Below, in pieces: positions 1-10,102 of a DNA stretch of 64,000 nucleotides (position 1 is the stretch's first letter; the number at the start of each line of letters is the position of its first letter). Origin of the DNA: Agrypnia vestita (lineage: Eukaryota > Arthropoda > Insecta > Trichoptera > Phryganeidae); contig JADDOH010002085.1 in assembly GCA_016648135.1 (NCBI GenBank), positions 62,001 through 126,000 on the forward strand, read 5' to 3'. The notes below the pieces were generated by a model, which was not told the DNA's origin, did no database searches, and saw only the letters and a list, made by a program, of their open reading frames with translations. Both the position numbers and the translations under genes were made by a program.

Positions 1-2218
1 TCAATTATTACATGATGGTAAACTTAATTTACAATGAAAGGGAGTATAATAAAAACTTAGTTTTTTGGGTTAGTTTTTTTGACTGCTTATTCTATATATT
101 GTATTATTAATTAAGATTTTGAGATATTAGATTTTCTTTTCTTTCTTTCTCATTGTTATTTAATTAGATTACACTACCTATACCTATGATTGTAAGTAGT
201 TATCCCTCACCACACACAAGAATCATAATTCTTTTTGGTGAGGTATATACAGATAATTTTTAAAAAATATATATTATTAATTAATTAAATATAAAAAAAA
301 CTGATTTGTATCAAAGTTAAAATAATATTTGTATTTATTTTATTTCACTTTTATCAAAAACGTATATTTTAGATTCATTAACTTCAGATTACAATGAATG
401 GTTTGCGTAATGATGGAAATCTATTTGACATCCATATCGGTTCAATACCAAAGTTTTTTTAAGAAGATTATAACGTTTAAGTCCGACAGCACAATCCATG
501 TATTGTTATATTTTAATAACAAAAAAAGGTGGAACTGTATTCATTTAAAATGATTTATATGCCTTTAGTGTAAAATTGTTGGGCGTCAAAAAGTGATACC
601 GCAGAATAGTAAGAATGAATTATTTTAGAAATAATCATTTCCTAGCCCTAGTCCTTAAACATGCACTGCGCAAATACCACATGTTGTGAGTTGTACATTG
701 TGTATTTAAAAAATGCAATAAATTCATTTGAAATAATCAATCAAATACGCGCTGGAATGGTCATATGTTTCTTAAAACAAACAAAAGGCACGTTCGATAG
801 TAAAAAAGTATACAAAAAATGAAAACACAGAGGAATTGTCAATAACGGACAATTATACCCGATATATATAACCGAAAAAATCAAATCAATATTATGTAGG
901 CACAATTCTGTCGCGGAGAAGCCTAATCTTCTCCTTTCTCACCAGTCCCTCATGGCTGAATGTAGCGATCTTCACGAACCACCGCTCTCTTGACTATACT
1001 TCACTTCCTCAGCATCTCGCAAGTCTAAGAGCTGTCATCAGAGAAGTGGCCGTGGCTTTTTCTCTGATGACAGATGGCTTTTTCTGGTCGGTTCAACGGA
1101 CAGAGGGTCTTGCTCTTCTTCTCTGTCATTCGACGTTGTCCACACAAATAACTTCTCCGAGCTATCTCCGCTTCTTCCGAGATGTCCAATAAATTGAAGG
1201 ATTCGTCGAAGGTAAACATTAGAAGATCTATCGTTGATATATAGCTATTGCAGAATGTAGAAAATTGAGTGCCTCCTTTGCAGGCGCAGCATTTATTTAT
1301 TTATTACCTTCAACGCCATTTGCCTAGAATAGAGTCCACGATTCAAAAACCATATAAAAATAAGAAACCAACAAGAGATTGCACAAGGGTACAGCGGTAT
1401 CTTATTAAGTCTGAACACAAAACTCTTCTCAATATTCGTGTAGTTTGATTTTGGATGGCATCCACTGTTGTAATCATGTATCTCAGATAATTTAACTCCT
1501 AGACACGGTGTGGATGGATAATCATTCGAGAAAACTGGATATCGATCAATGTTAAATAATTGTGATTTTTATTCATCTCAATAGTATTTTCTGTCTTCTT
1601 CGTAAAAGCGATGGAGTAGTACAGCCACTTCCATTTTTTTCTTAGAGTCTAGGATACTTTGAGTACTCTACATGTGACTTGACCGCCTAATCTACTATTA
1701 CAAGTGCATCGGTTCTAATAGCTTTAACACTTTTACTAACTGTATTATATAATAATGTACTGTCATGTAATAATCATGTAATAAACGTCATGAGTTTAAA
1801 AATATTACATAAATTCTTATATATAACTTCTTTAGAAATAGCGATTTAAGTTGTGTCGCCCGCGTAACATGGTTTGTAAATCTTAATGCTCAATGAAATC
1901 CAATTTTTACTTCACCATCCAATTATCGAAACACTTTTTCATTATGTATTATCATAATCTCCAAAATTGCGGATACCTTGACACATCCTTTAACATTTGG
2001 GTCGAAATTAACTTTTATTCAACAAAATTTCCGTTGACAAATATTGTCTTTAAAACCATGAAACAATCATATTGAAATTCCTAGTAATTTAGGAGAAAAA
2101 TGAAATAAACATTTTATATTTTTGTAGCATTTGTAATATTTTTTAAACAACATTCGTTAATTTGAATACAAATAAAATGTATCATTTATATTGTATTGCG
2201 TGTTATTTTATTAAGCTA

Positions 2219-2402
2219 CAGATACACATGCTTATTTAGTGGCACATGAGCATGCGCAGTATCGACCTTCTCTAGGCCTTGCTTATTAGTGGCATGTGTG
2301 TACGCACATTGCTAGTAACGAGCATGCCACTAGCCATACAACCGCCGATTGATTTATGAGCATGCCACTAAGTGGCATGCCACTAATAAGCATGTGTATC
2401 TG
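2219..2402. mobile_element. MITE, 184 bp, TA target duplication
   Basis: Inverted termini read CAGATACACATGCTTAT at the left and its complement at the right, flanked by TA at 2217-2218 and 2403-2404. Units B and C lack the insert at the matching place, which gives two empty sites. The interior repeats GTGGCATGCC-like words in both directions. A TA duplication is typical of Tc1/mariner-derived MITEs. No coding capacity. Confidence 0.75.
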
Positions 2403-3064
2403 TACATTTACTCTATATTATGTATATACCAATACCGTAATTTTTGTGAAAGCTTCAAATGAATGGGTGATAAACCGAGTCGCGCAAAGCAAATTCAAAA
2501 ATGAATATTTAAATGTTGCTCAATATCTCAGTTTGATCTAAATATCAGATGACACTTTTTCGTTCTGAGGAAACGATGCTTTAAATAGGTCTGGATAAAT
2601 TATACACCATTTCACAACAAAAGGGGAGACGGAATTGAATATGCAAAAGTATTTTCCTGGCCTGCGTGAGATTGCAGTAAGTGCAACGCGTTTTCTATTA
2701 ATGTTTTTTTTATGTAATAAGGGAATTAAACTGATTTCCAAACATTATTGCAGACGCTTCCCATTACATTGATGACTACATCGTTTCAAGGGGATTGGTC
2801 ACGCAATCCAGGTGTCAATTTCATATTCGGTTTACATTTTTTTTGGTGCACTTGTTAATTATTGACTTTACTGAATTATGTACATACGTATCGAATGAGT
2901 TGCTTGCATACTGCCAGCAGGGCAATAAATAATAAATTTAGATAAAAACAAAGTCGTTAATCACGAAAAACACCTGCTGAAAAAAATTCCGAAAAAATTT
3001 CAATACAATACATTCAAACTGCTCAGTTGTGCTCAGAACAATTATTAGTACTGAAACCTTCAAG

Positions 3065-3107
3065 ATGACCAGAGCAAGTCCTCTTGTTTCCAGAATGTTT
3101 CCTGATG
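3065..3107 (+). pseudogene. Decayed alpha-type signal-peptide exon, unit A
   Basis: This aligns with the signal exons at 16889, 20172, 48082 and 53229 but has one extra base after the fourth codon, which puts the hydrophobic core out of frame. The donor has also changed from GTAAG to GTCAG. No cysteine-rich second exon follows within the unit. It reads as a dead first exon. Confidence 0.6.
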
Positions 3108-3724
3108 GTCAGATATCAATAAATCAGATAAACCGCCCTATTCTCATTATAACAAGCTTGTTATATTGGTAAGACAATAAATAGAAAGGATGTGCGCGTT
3201 TCTAACTTTCTATGCGAAATGTCAAGGCATCTGTCAAACGTCAAAACTGACGAAAAGACAATGTTATACAATGGCGGTCAAGTCTTGATTGTTACGTTAT
3301 ATTACTATCTTGAGAATAGATAGGAAAAAATCAGAATAATTGATAACAATTCTCATATTATATAAGTTATTTTTATATTGAATACAATTTATCGACCTAT
3401 TTGGTAAGTATTGTAAAGTAAAAAAGAAATAGTTTACTTTTATTGCATCTCGAAAAATTGTTTGTTGACAGAGTTAACATCAGTCCCTTCCCCTGTGGTT
3501 ATTTTGCTTAAATAAAATTTTGCGACAAAGTTTCTAAATTCGTCGTAATTTTTTTTTTTTTTTTTTTTTAAAAAATTTCATTGCATTGTAAAAATATGAA
3601 AATAATCAAAAAATCTTGATGCGTCATTAAACTGTGTGTCCCCTTCACCTCCTTTCCACCATACTATTCCGAAATCATATTTTATAAAGAATAAAATGTT
3701 TTGAGAAAATAGTATAAAGTAAAA

Positions 3725-4050
3725 TAGGTACAAAGAAAAATGTATAAAAGCTCAAATGAACGCAACGATCCATGGAGAGATCCATGCTTGATATAATCCT
3801 AAAAGAAAGCATAAGAAAAGATGAAATTAGACGTAGAACTAGATTAGTGTACATCGAAGGTTGTATAGCGATGTTAAAATGACACTGAGCAGGGCATCTT
3901 GCAAGGCGGGGTTCCACAAGATGGACTCCTAGAATTCTGAAGTGTAGACCTTGGGAGAATAAGATGCGTCGGAAGACCTCAAAAGAGATGGGCCGACGAT
4001 ATAGCCGCTGTTGATGATCGGCCATATTACGAAAATAGTAATATTGGCAT
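3725..4050 (+). pseudogene. Non-LTR retrotransposon RT C-terminal relic (unit A)
   Basis: Conceptual translation in shifting frames gives the familiar C-terminal tail of non-LTR reverse transcriptases: a KWHWAGH-like stretch, then a WRPWENK-like stretch, then RWADDIA. Stops and frameshifts are frequent. Copies sit in the same place in unit B (18120-18535) and at the C/D2 junction (52030-52380), so the relic predates unit duplication. Confidence 0.6.
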
Positions 4051-4189
4051 CTTAAGGTTGATAGTAACTATCCCAACACTTAGACGAGAATAAAAATAAA
4101 AATTAAACGAGATGTAGATATACATGTTCGGTGTTCGTCGAACTCCAATATATAATTTACACATATCTCTCTCTCAAAAGTAAATACGT

Positions 4190-5085
4190 CTGCAACGCCT
4201 TTAGAAAGGGATTGATTTCTCCGGTGCCTTCTTATCCAGGCGGTCTGGTCTGACAGAGCTTCAAACGGATTACCGAAGTATCTATCGCAAACGTAACCTC
4301 ACAATTCTAATGTTTCGACTAAAATTACATGAAATAAGTACTAATGCTGTATTTTAAGTGTATAAAAAAAGATTATGCACTTATTAATTTCTTCTCTCAC
4401 AGTGACGTAAAAATTATGGCAAAATTGTCATTGTCGCGTTGGATTTGTATTTATATTTCGACGTTTGAAGGACAATTCTAATGTCATGCTCTCTCTCAAG
4501 TAGAAACTGAAAAAACAAACACCATCGTATACTTAAATCTTGATTATTTTTTATTTTTAATATCGTCTATAAAGCGTTGGGATAAAAATCTTAAAATCCC
4601 AATCTTGCTATTTTCAGAATACGGCCGGATGGCTGAAGATGGGATATGAAGAAAAAATATGTAAATGGTGGGATTTATCTTACTTTGCAATGGTGTAAGT
4701 TTCACATTTTAACACACATTAACACAAAATGGTAATAAGGTAGAATATTTATGTACATAATGTATGTTAATATAAGTTATGTCCGTTTTTTTCCAAGCGA
4801 AGAGGACATGAGGAAACAATAACATAACAATTATAACATGTAAGTAAAAAATGTATTCTCCTTTGTTATTTAAAAAAATTACTTTATATTTTTTCCATCT
4901 CGCAAATGTCGCGAGCACCTTTAGCAGATTAAACGCGGCAGGATTGTGCTCAGTTTTGTCTACCTGCCATCCCATTTCGAAAGCCAATAATCAATGAAAT
5001 CTATATATATAAAACAGCGCCATCTGCTGAACGTAAAGCAACACACACTATCTACGAGTATATCTATAAAACTCAATGTCTGTCT
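4190..5085. other. No gene seen
   Basis: AT-rich sequence between the end of unit A and the minisatellite. I see only short open frames without recognisable motifs and no repeat that I can place. Confidence 0.5.
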
Positions 5086-5860
5086 GTCTGTTCTCTATAC
5101 AAATCTACACCGTTTGTTCGATTCAACTCAAATTTTCATATCCAGCCTTTAAGGACTCGGCGGGTAACATATGCGACATTTCCTCCCTATTCTTTTTACC
5201 CTTCCCCTCCCCTGATTTATTTTTGAAGCAAATCTGTACCGTTTGACCGATCGGACTCAAAATTTGGAAACTTATTCCTTAGGACCTGGTGGGTAACATA
5301 GGCGACATTTCCCCCTTCCCTTTTACCTCTTCCTCTCCCCAAGATTTTGTATTTTCTGTATTTTCAATGCAAATCTATATCGTTCGACCGATCGGAATCA
5401 AAATTCGCAAACTTATTTTTTAGGACTCGGCGGGTAACATAGACGACACTTCTCTCGTCCCCCTTTACCCTTTCCCCACCCCTTGATATATTTTCAATGC
5501 AAATCTGTATCATTTGACCGATCTGACTCAAATTCTGAAAGCTTATAATTTAGGACCCGGCGAATAACATACGTGACATTTCCCTTCTTCCCCTTTACCC
5601 CTCCCCCTGATGTATTTTCAATGCAAATCTATACTGTTTGACCGATCTGACCCAAATTTTGCTTACTTATTATTTAGGACCCGGCGAGTAACAAAGGCGA
5701 CATTGACCCACTCCCCTTTACCTCAGCCCTCCCCGTGATATATTTTCAAGGCAAATCTGTACTGTTCTACCAAATTATGCATAAATATTTTTAAGGACCT
5801 GGTGGTAAACGTAGGCTACATTTCTCCCCCCTGGATATCCCATCCATCCCAATTACATGG
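5085..5860. repeat. Minisatellite-like array, about 125-140 bp period
   Basis: Six diverged monomers begin at about 5101, 5230, 5371, 5501, 5625 and 5753. Each has AAATCTGTACCGTTTGACCG-like sequence, then a TTTAGGACYYGGCGGGTAACAT-like stretch, then a pyrimidine-rich CCCCTTTACCC tract. It is preceded by a CTGTCTGTCTGT run near 5090. Two related monomers lie at 17095-17275. Such arrays often occur within non-autonomous transposons, but I cannot define the ends. Confidence 0.75.
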
Positions 5861-6990
5861 AAACATCTTTTTTTAAAGGCTTTGCAAAACAATGGAACCT
5901 TTATTTCCCCTCACAATCATATTTTTAACTTGTTCCTCAACCCGTGCACCGCCGGATACGTACAGCTACATATAACGTAAAAGCAAATACAATGCCTCAT
6001 AGAAAAGAAAAAAAAAATTTTGAATGCAGTCACCGAGGACTCTAAAATGTACTCAATTCTAGATTTTATGTATCTATTCCTTTCGAAATCATGTTTCCAA
6101 TAAATTTATAAAATCCTATAAAATTACGATTTCAGTACATTATTTGTTTGAACTTTGACGCGCACTTTAATATTTGAAAGAAAACAAAAAAAAAAAATAT
6201 TTGTATATATAAATATATTATTATTTTTGGATAGCTTGTTAAATACGTTTTCAAAAATATAAAAATTCACGTTCATCTCCTATATTGCAGTATCCAAAAA
6301 AGCATTAAAACATAGATTTTTTAAATTAAATTTTACATGCCTACTAAGAGAATTTCATTGTTATTAATATAAAAATATTCAAAAAATTACACCGCATATT
6401 CAAGAATTTGAATTAATTAAATCGTTTAGTCTGTTAAAAGATGATTTTATTTCGTAGCCAGACTTCGGTAGAACACCAGCCACAAATATATCCACAAATT
6501 CCATGTAAACTTTGCCAAAGTGTTAATAAAAGGAAGATACCCGTAAAAAGAATGGAAATAAGTCCCATATAGCGCAAATAACGGTAAATGCAAAAAATTA
6601 ACTTTGAAATCAATTTAAAATGTTCGAATTTGAAATTGTGCTTACACGTGTTGGTTTTATAGTATGTTACTGGACAGGTGAATTTGGAAAAAGCTAGAGC
6701 CTTTTCAAAACTGATAGATTCATTGTTGTATATGGGCTTTCAAATACCAAATAGTTTGTTTATATGCCTAGTAATTTCTTTATATACTTTTTCAATATTC
6801 GGAGACAACTTCCCCCTGAGGCCCACCCGTTTTCTCATAAATGCATTTGTGGTGTTAGGACTGTTAGGTATGGAATACTCTAATAGCATTTATCTGGACT
6901 TCCATAATTTCAGCTGAAGAGTCCATTCTAAATGCGGCAACAAGAAATGGAGGATCAAAATCTCGCACACAACATCCCTTTTGTGTGAAC
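5860..6990. other. Non-coding; part homologous to beta units
   Basis: No gene. The stretch 6620-6800 matches 24370-24550 and 39390-39540, the sequence that precedes beta second exons elsewhere. It therefore marks the far end of the beta1 unit, whose remainder resumes at about 9720 after the nested insertions. Confidence 0.5.
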
Positions 6991-7444
6991 TATTGGGTTG
7001 TTTGGAAATTTCGTTTTTGTTGATTAAAATAAAAAACTATTTTCTTATGGTGTATAAATATTTTATTTGATTATATATTCACCATTTTGGTTCAATACCT
7101 TTTGCCATCGTTCTGGCAGTTGCTTAATTCCACGCTCATAAAATTTCTGATCTTCGCTGGCAAAAAACCTCATCTGATACATTTATAAAGTCCTCGCCTA
7201 AAGTAAAGGTTTTGCTGTCTAAAAATTTTGTAGAGACCGGAACAAGTAATAATCAGAAGGTGCCAGATCTGGAGAATATGGTGGGTGTGATAGTATATTC
7301 CATCCAAGCTGCAAAAGCTTTTGACGAGTAACTAAATTAGTATGAGGTCTCGCATTATCTTGGTGGAACACTATCCTTTTTCTATTGATCAATTCTAATT
7401 TCTGTACTTTCTTTCAACGTGCCTCCACCAAACCTTGGGGATCA

Positions 7445-8665
7445 AAGATGACGTAGTTGCAATCTGGCCATACGGTAAAAAATCTACAGGACTTTCTCGA
7501 ACACCTCAATACGCTGCACAAGAAATTAAATTTCACCATGGAGATAGAAAAAAAAAACTACCTGGACTACTACTACAACTATTTCTGAATGTTAAGTGAA
7601 AAGAAACACAGATGGTAGTCTCGGGCACATAGTCTACAGGAAGCCGACCCACACGAACCGCTACTTGCATGCAGATTCCCACCACCACCCAGCGCAGAAG
7701 AGAGGTTTAATTAATACCTTAGCTACGAGAGCTAAAAGAATATGCCAAGAAGAACATGTGCAGGAGGAGATTCGTACACTGAGCGACGCGTTAGAAAGCA
7801 ACGGTTACCAAAGACGGCAGATTCGGCACATCATAAGAGCCAAATCTAACAGCTCCGAGAAAAAAAAACACACAAGCTGAGATCAAAGGGATTGCTTTCT
7901 TGCGTTATATCCATAATGTAACGGACAGGATTGTCAAAGCGCTCAAGAAACGGAAGATTAAGACTGTGTTCGGTACAAACAACAAGCTTAAGGACCTCTT
8001 AAGACCAGCGAAGGATCGGGATCCTCTTGAGAGGGTGTTTATAGGCTCGACTGTCAAAATTGTGACAAAGTGTATGTGGGAAAAACAGCACGCATGATTT
8101 CAAAGAGGGTTGATGAGCATAAAAGAGCGTGCAAACTCGGTCACCCGGAAAAATCGGCATTGGCTGAGCACTTTCTAGATACGGGCCACCATTTTACATT
8201 TGAGCCGAAAATCTTAGGAAAGCCCAAAAGTCACCACACGCGCCTGGTCAAAGAAGCAATTGAAATATACAAGCACCCGGTAAACATTAATAGGGATGAC
8301 GGTCTTAAGTTAAAAACCTCGTGGTATCCAGCGCTGCAGGATAAATCAAATCGACGATCCGCACAGTACGACATCCGTTAGTAGATACAAAACACACTAC
8401 ATCAAGACACACACACCCTGCTTTCGACACGGTACTGCAATCCAGTACTTAACATAACACAAACTTGGAGACACCCTGAATTCGGTACGGTATTGCAAGG
8501 CAATACTTACCCTACACTTCAACACACACTCATCACATCAGCCCTCATGATGGACCCTGCAACGAGATCCGCAACGTTGGCCAGGGAGATCACATATACA
8601 CGGCAGAATGTCCCAGAAAACTGTACACTGAAGATTCTGAACGGCCGTGAAAACCTAAGGACATT
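7445..8665 (+). mobile_element. Penelope-like retroelement, 5'-truncated, inside mariner
   Basis: The coding part begins at the RT catalytic DD (DDVVAIWPYG from 7447). It continues with the thumb region (RKPTHTNRYLHADSHHHP at about 7640-7690), a linker, and a GIY-YIG endonuclease domain at about 8050-8380 (KVYVGKTA, ISKRVDEHKR, HFLDTGHHF). Frameshifts near 7560, 7880 and 8090 break the frame. The 3' part (8400-8665) has a decayed hammerhead-like core and ends in GAAAACCTAAGGACATT, the same terminus as the palindrome at 27681-27905. RT plus C-terminal GIY-YIG defines this class. Not autonomous now. Confidence 0.85.
8544..8575 (+). ncRNA. Decayed hammerhead-ribozyme-like motif
   Basis: Alignable with the intact motifs at 33989-34020 and 27742-27773, but CUGAUGA reads CTCATGA and GAAA reads GCAA. 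Both are core positions, so self-cleavage is unlikely. It lies in the 3' part of the Penelope element. Confidence 0.55.
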
Positions 8666-8999
8666 TTTTTTTTTTGCAAACAAGTTTTGGCACTGGCGGT
8701 CTGTCGATACATCTTCTCCATACACATCGATTTTTTTTTGCTTGAACAGCATTTTTACCTTTTCTATAGAAATAAAGTAAAATATGCCGATGATGCTGCT
8801 TTCGACTCTCCATATTTGAGAGGGCACCAAACAAAAACCTTTGCACAGAATCAAACAATTTTTTCACAAACAAGCTTTGCTATATTAGCTGTCAAAATAT
8901 ATAATGACTACGCGGCTTCAGTGTGAAGTTAGCCGTGAAAAATTGAATAGAGTCATTTGTTGGAAAAAAAACGAAATTACTTTCCGAACAACCTTATAA

Positions 9000-9700
9000 A
9001 TTGCCCTCATTTTCCTCAGAGTCGAGCTTATGTTGTGTTGGTTAATTTACAGGGTGACACAAAATACGACGCCTCTGTATCTTCAAGAGCTCTGCAACCC
9101 AGGCGACTTAAATACTAGACGCCAAACTCTGAGGTCAGTCAACTACTTCAGCTGCGTGAAGGGTTGTAGAACCGATTATCCACTGCCAGAAGACAGAAGT
9201 TTGGTGAACGCAGGGGCGTGCAGTGGGACCATTGAAGCATGACTTCATATTTTATTATTAAACATGTAACCATATAATTAAAAAAAAAATCGAAATAAAA
9301 TATCCCGTAATATTCCTATCACAATTATTATCAAAATTTTCTAATTTTAGTATATCTTATGTTTTGTCAGATTTTATTTATTTATATTTATTTTTATTAT
9401 TTCTATTTTGACTTTTATTCCAAAAAATATATCTATGAAAACTCATGCTTTTTTTGAGTTTCCACTGCACGCCTAAGTGAACGAGCATTTGCGGTAGCAG
9501 GCCTAAAGGCGTGGAGCTCTCTTCCCTCCATAATACGGAACAGTGCATCAGAAACAGTCTTTAAAAAAAGATTCAAAACGCATATTTTTATAAAATTATT
9601 TCTATTAAATTAAATAATAGTGTAGGACTAAGCAATGCTTGTGTAAAGCCCCCTTGAGGAGAAAAATTTACGAAAATGACGCTATAGAAATTATTATTTG
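9000..9700 (+). mobile_element. Non-LTR retrotransposon 3' tail (CR1/L2-like), split by a MITE
   Basis: The C-terminal RT tail is readable: PLYLQELCNPGDLN at about 9075 and, after the MITE, ERAFAVAGLKAWSSLP at about 9481-9530, with a stop a few dozen codons on. The RAFAVAGxxxWSSLP type of ending is common in CR1/L2/Jockey-group LINEs. Dropping the 265-bp MITE and one target-site copy makes the two halves continuous in frame. Confidence 0.65.
9211..9475. mobile_element. hAT-type MITE, 265 bp, 8-bp target duplication
   Basis: Left end CAGGGGCGTGCAGTGG, right end complement TAGGCGTGCAGTGG. The flanks GGTGAACG (9203-9210) and AGTGAACG (9476-9483) form an 8-bp duplication with one mismatch. 8-bp duplications and CAGGG-like ends are hAT hallmarks. 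The interior is AT-rich and non-coding. It interrupts the LINE reading frame. Confidence 0.8.
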
Positions 9701-10102
9701 TTTAAATGTTTTTTAACAAATAATCAGAAAAGTAGATTTTTCGGTTATATTTAAATGAAATGAAACACTGGAGTGATATGGTGTTAATTTTATTAAAGGA
9801 AATCAGTTCGAAAGTAATAACATCTGCATAATGAATAAACGATTCTGGAAAATAATATATTTTAGAATTGATAAAATAGAATTCTTTAACACATTGTAAC
9901 GTGTAACGTGTAAATAAATAACTTTATTTACGTAAGCATTTAATGGGAGTAAAAGATCTTTGTACAAAAGATATCTGTAAAAAAAACAAATACGAAAGAA
10001 ATACATTAAAAAAATATTTATGGAAAAATATTTTGGATACCGCCGGGAACTCCAAATATTTCCTATCCGGGGAAATGCAATAAAGGTACTCGAGATTAAT
10101 TC

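Larger units (their letters stand above)
1..4190 (+). repeat. Unit A: alpha-type duplicated block with decayed signal exon
   Basis: This block is colinear with 13800-18720 (unit B) and 43790-52370 (unit C). Shared landmarks include the segments near 960-1210, the short block ending in GGTCACGCAATCCAG near 2800, the decayed signal exon near 3065 and the RT relic near 3730-4030. It begins before the window. It carries no intact gene. Relative to B and C it has a private 184-bp MITE at 2219-2402. A 64-codon minus-strand open frame (1025-1219) lies in a conserved part of the unit but is broken in unit B, so I do not call it a gene. Confidence 0.75.
6993..8996 (-). mobile_element. mariner-type transposon, interrupted by a Penelope element
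   Basis: Termini are TTGGGTTGTTTGG at the left and the complement of TAAGGTTGTTCGG at the right, flanked by TA. The minus strand between about 8870 and 8665 encodes the start of a mariner transposase: MESRKQHHRHILLYFYRKGK, then VYGEDV and QRQCQN-like words in a shifted frame. The C-terminal end lies at 7080-7440 and includes the HPPYSPDLAPSDYYLF-type motif around the last catalytic aspartate. A Penelope element (7445-8665) separates the halves, with frameshifts in both. The TIR and the YGEDV word resemble the mellifera group of mariners. Dead as a transposase gene. Confidence 0.8.

Noticed and set aside
1025..1219. 64-codon minus-strand frame with SEEAEIARRSYLCGQRR
   Set aside because: Part of the conserved unit, but the unit B copy has stops; no signal peptide or partner exon.
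4709..4987. 92-codon minus-strand frame
   Set aside because: No recognisable motif, composition like the surroundings.
6678..6917. 79-codon frame with hydrophobic stretch
   Set aside because: Overlaps sequence homologous to non-coding parts of beta units at 24370 and 57800, where it is closed.
8519..8854. 111-codon minus-strand frame
   Set aside because: A chance fusion of Penelope 3' sequence with a shifted mariner N-terminus.
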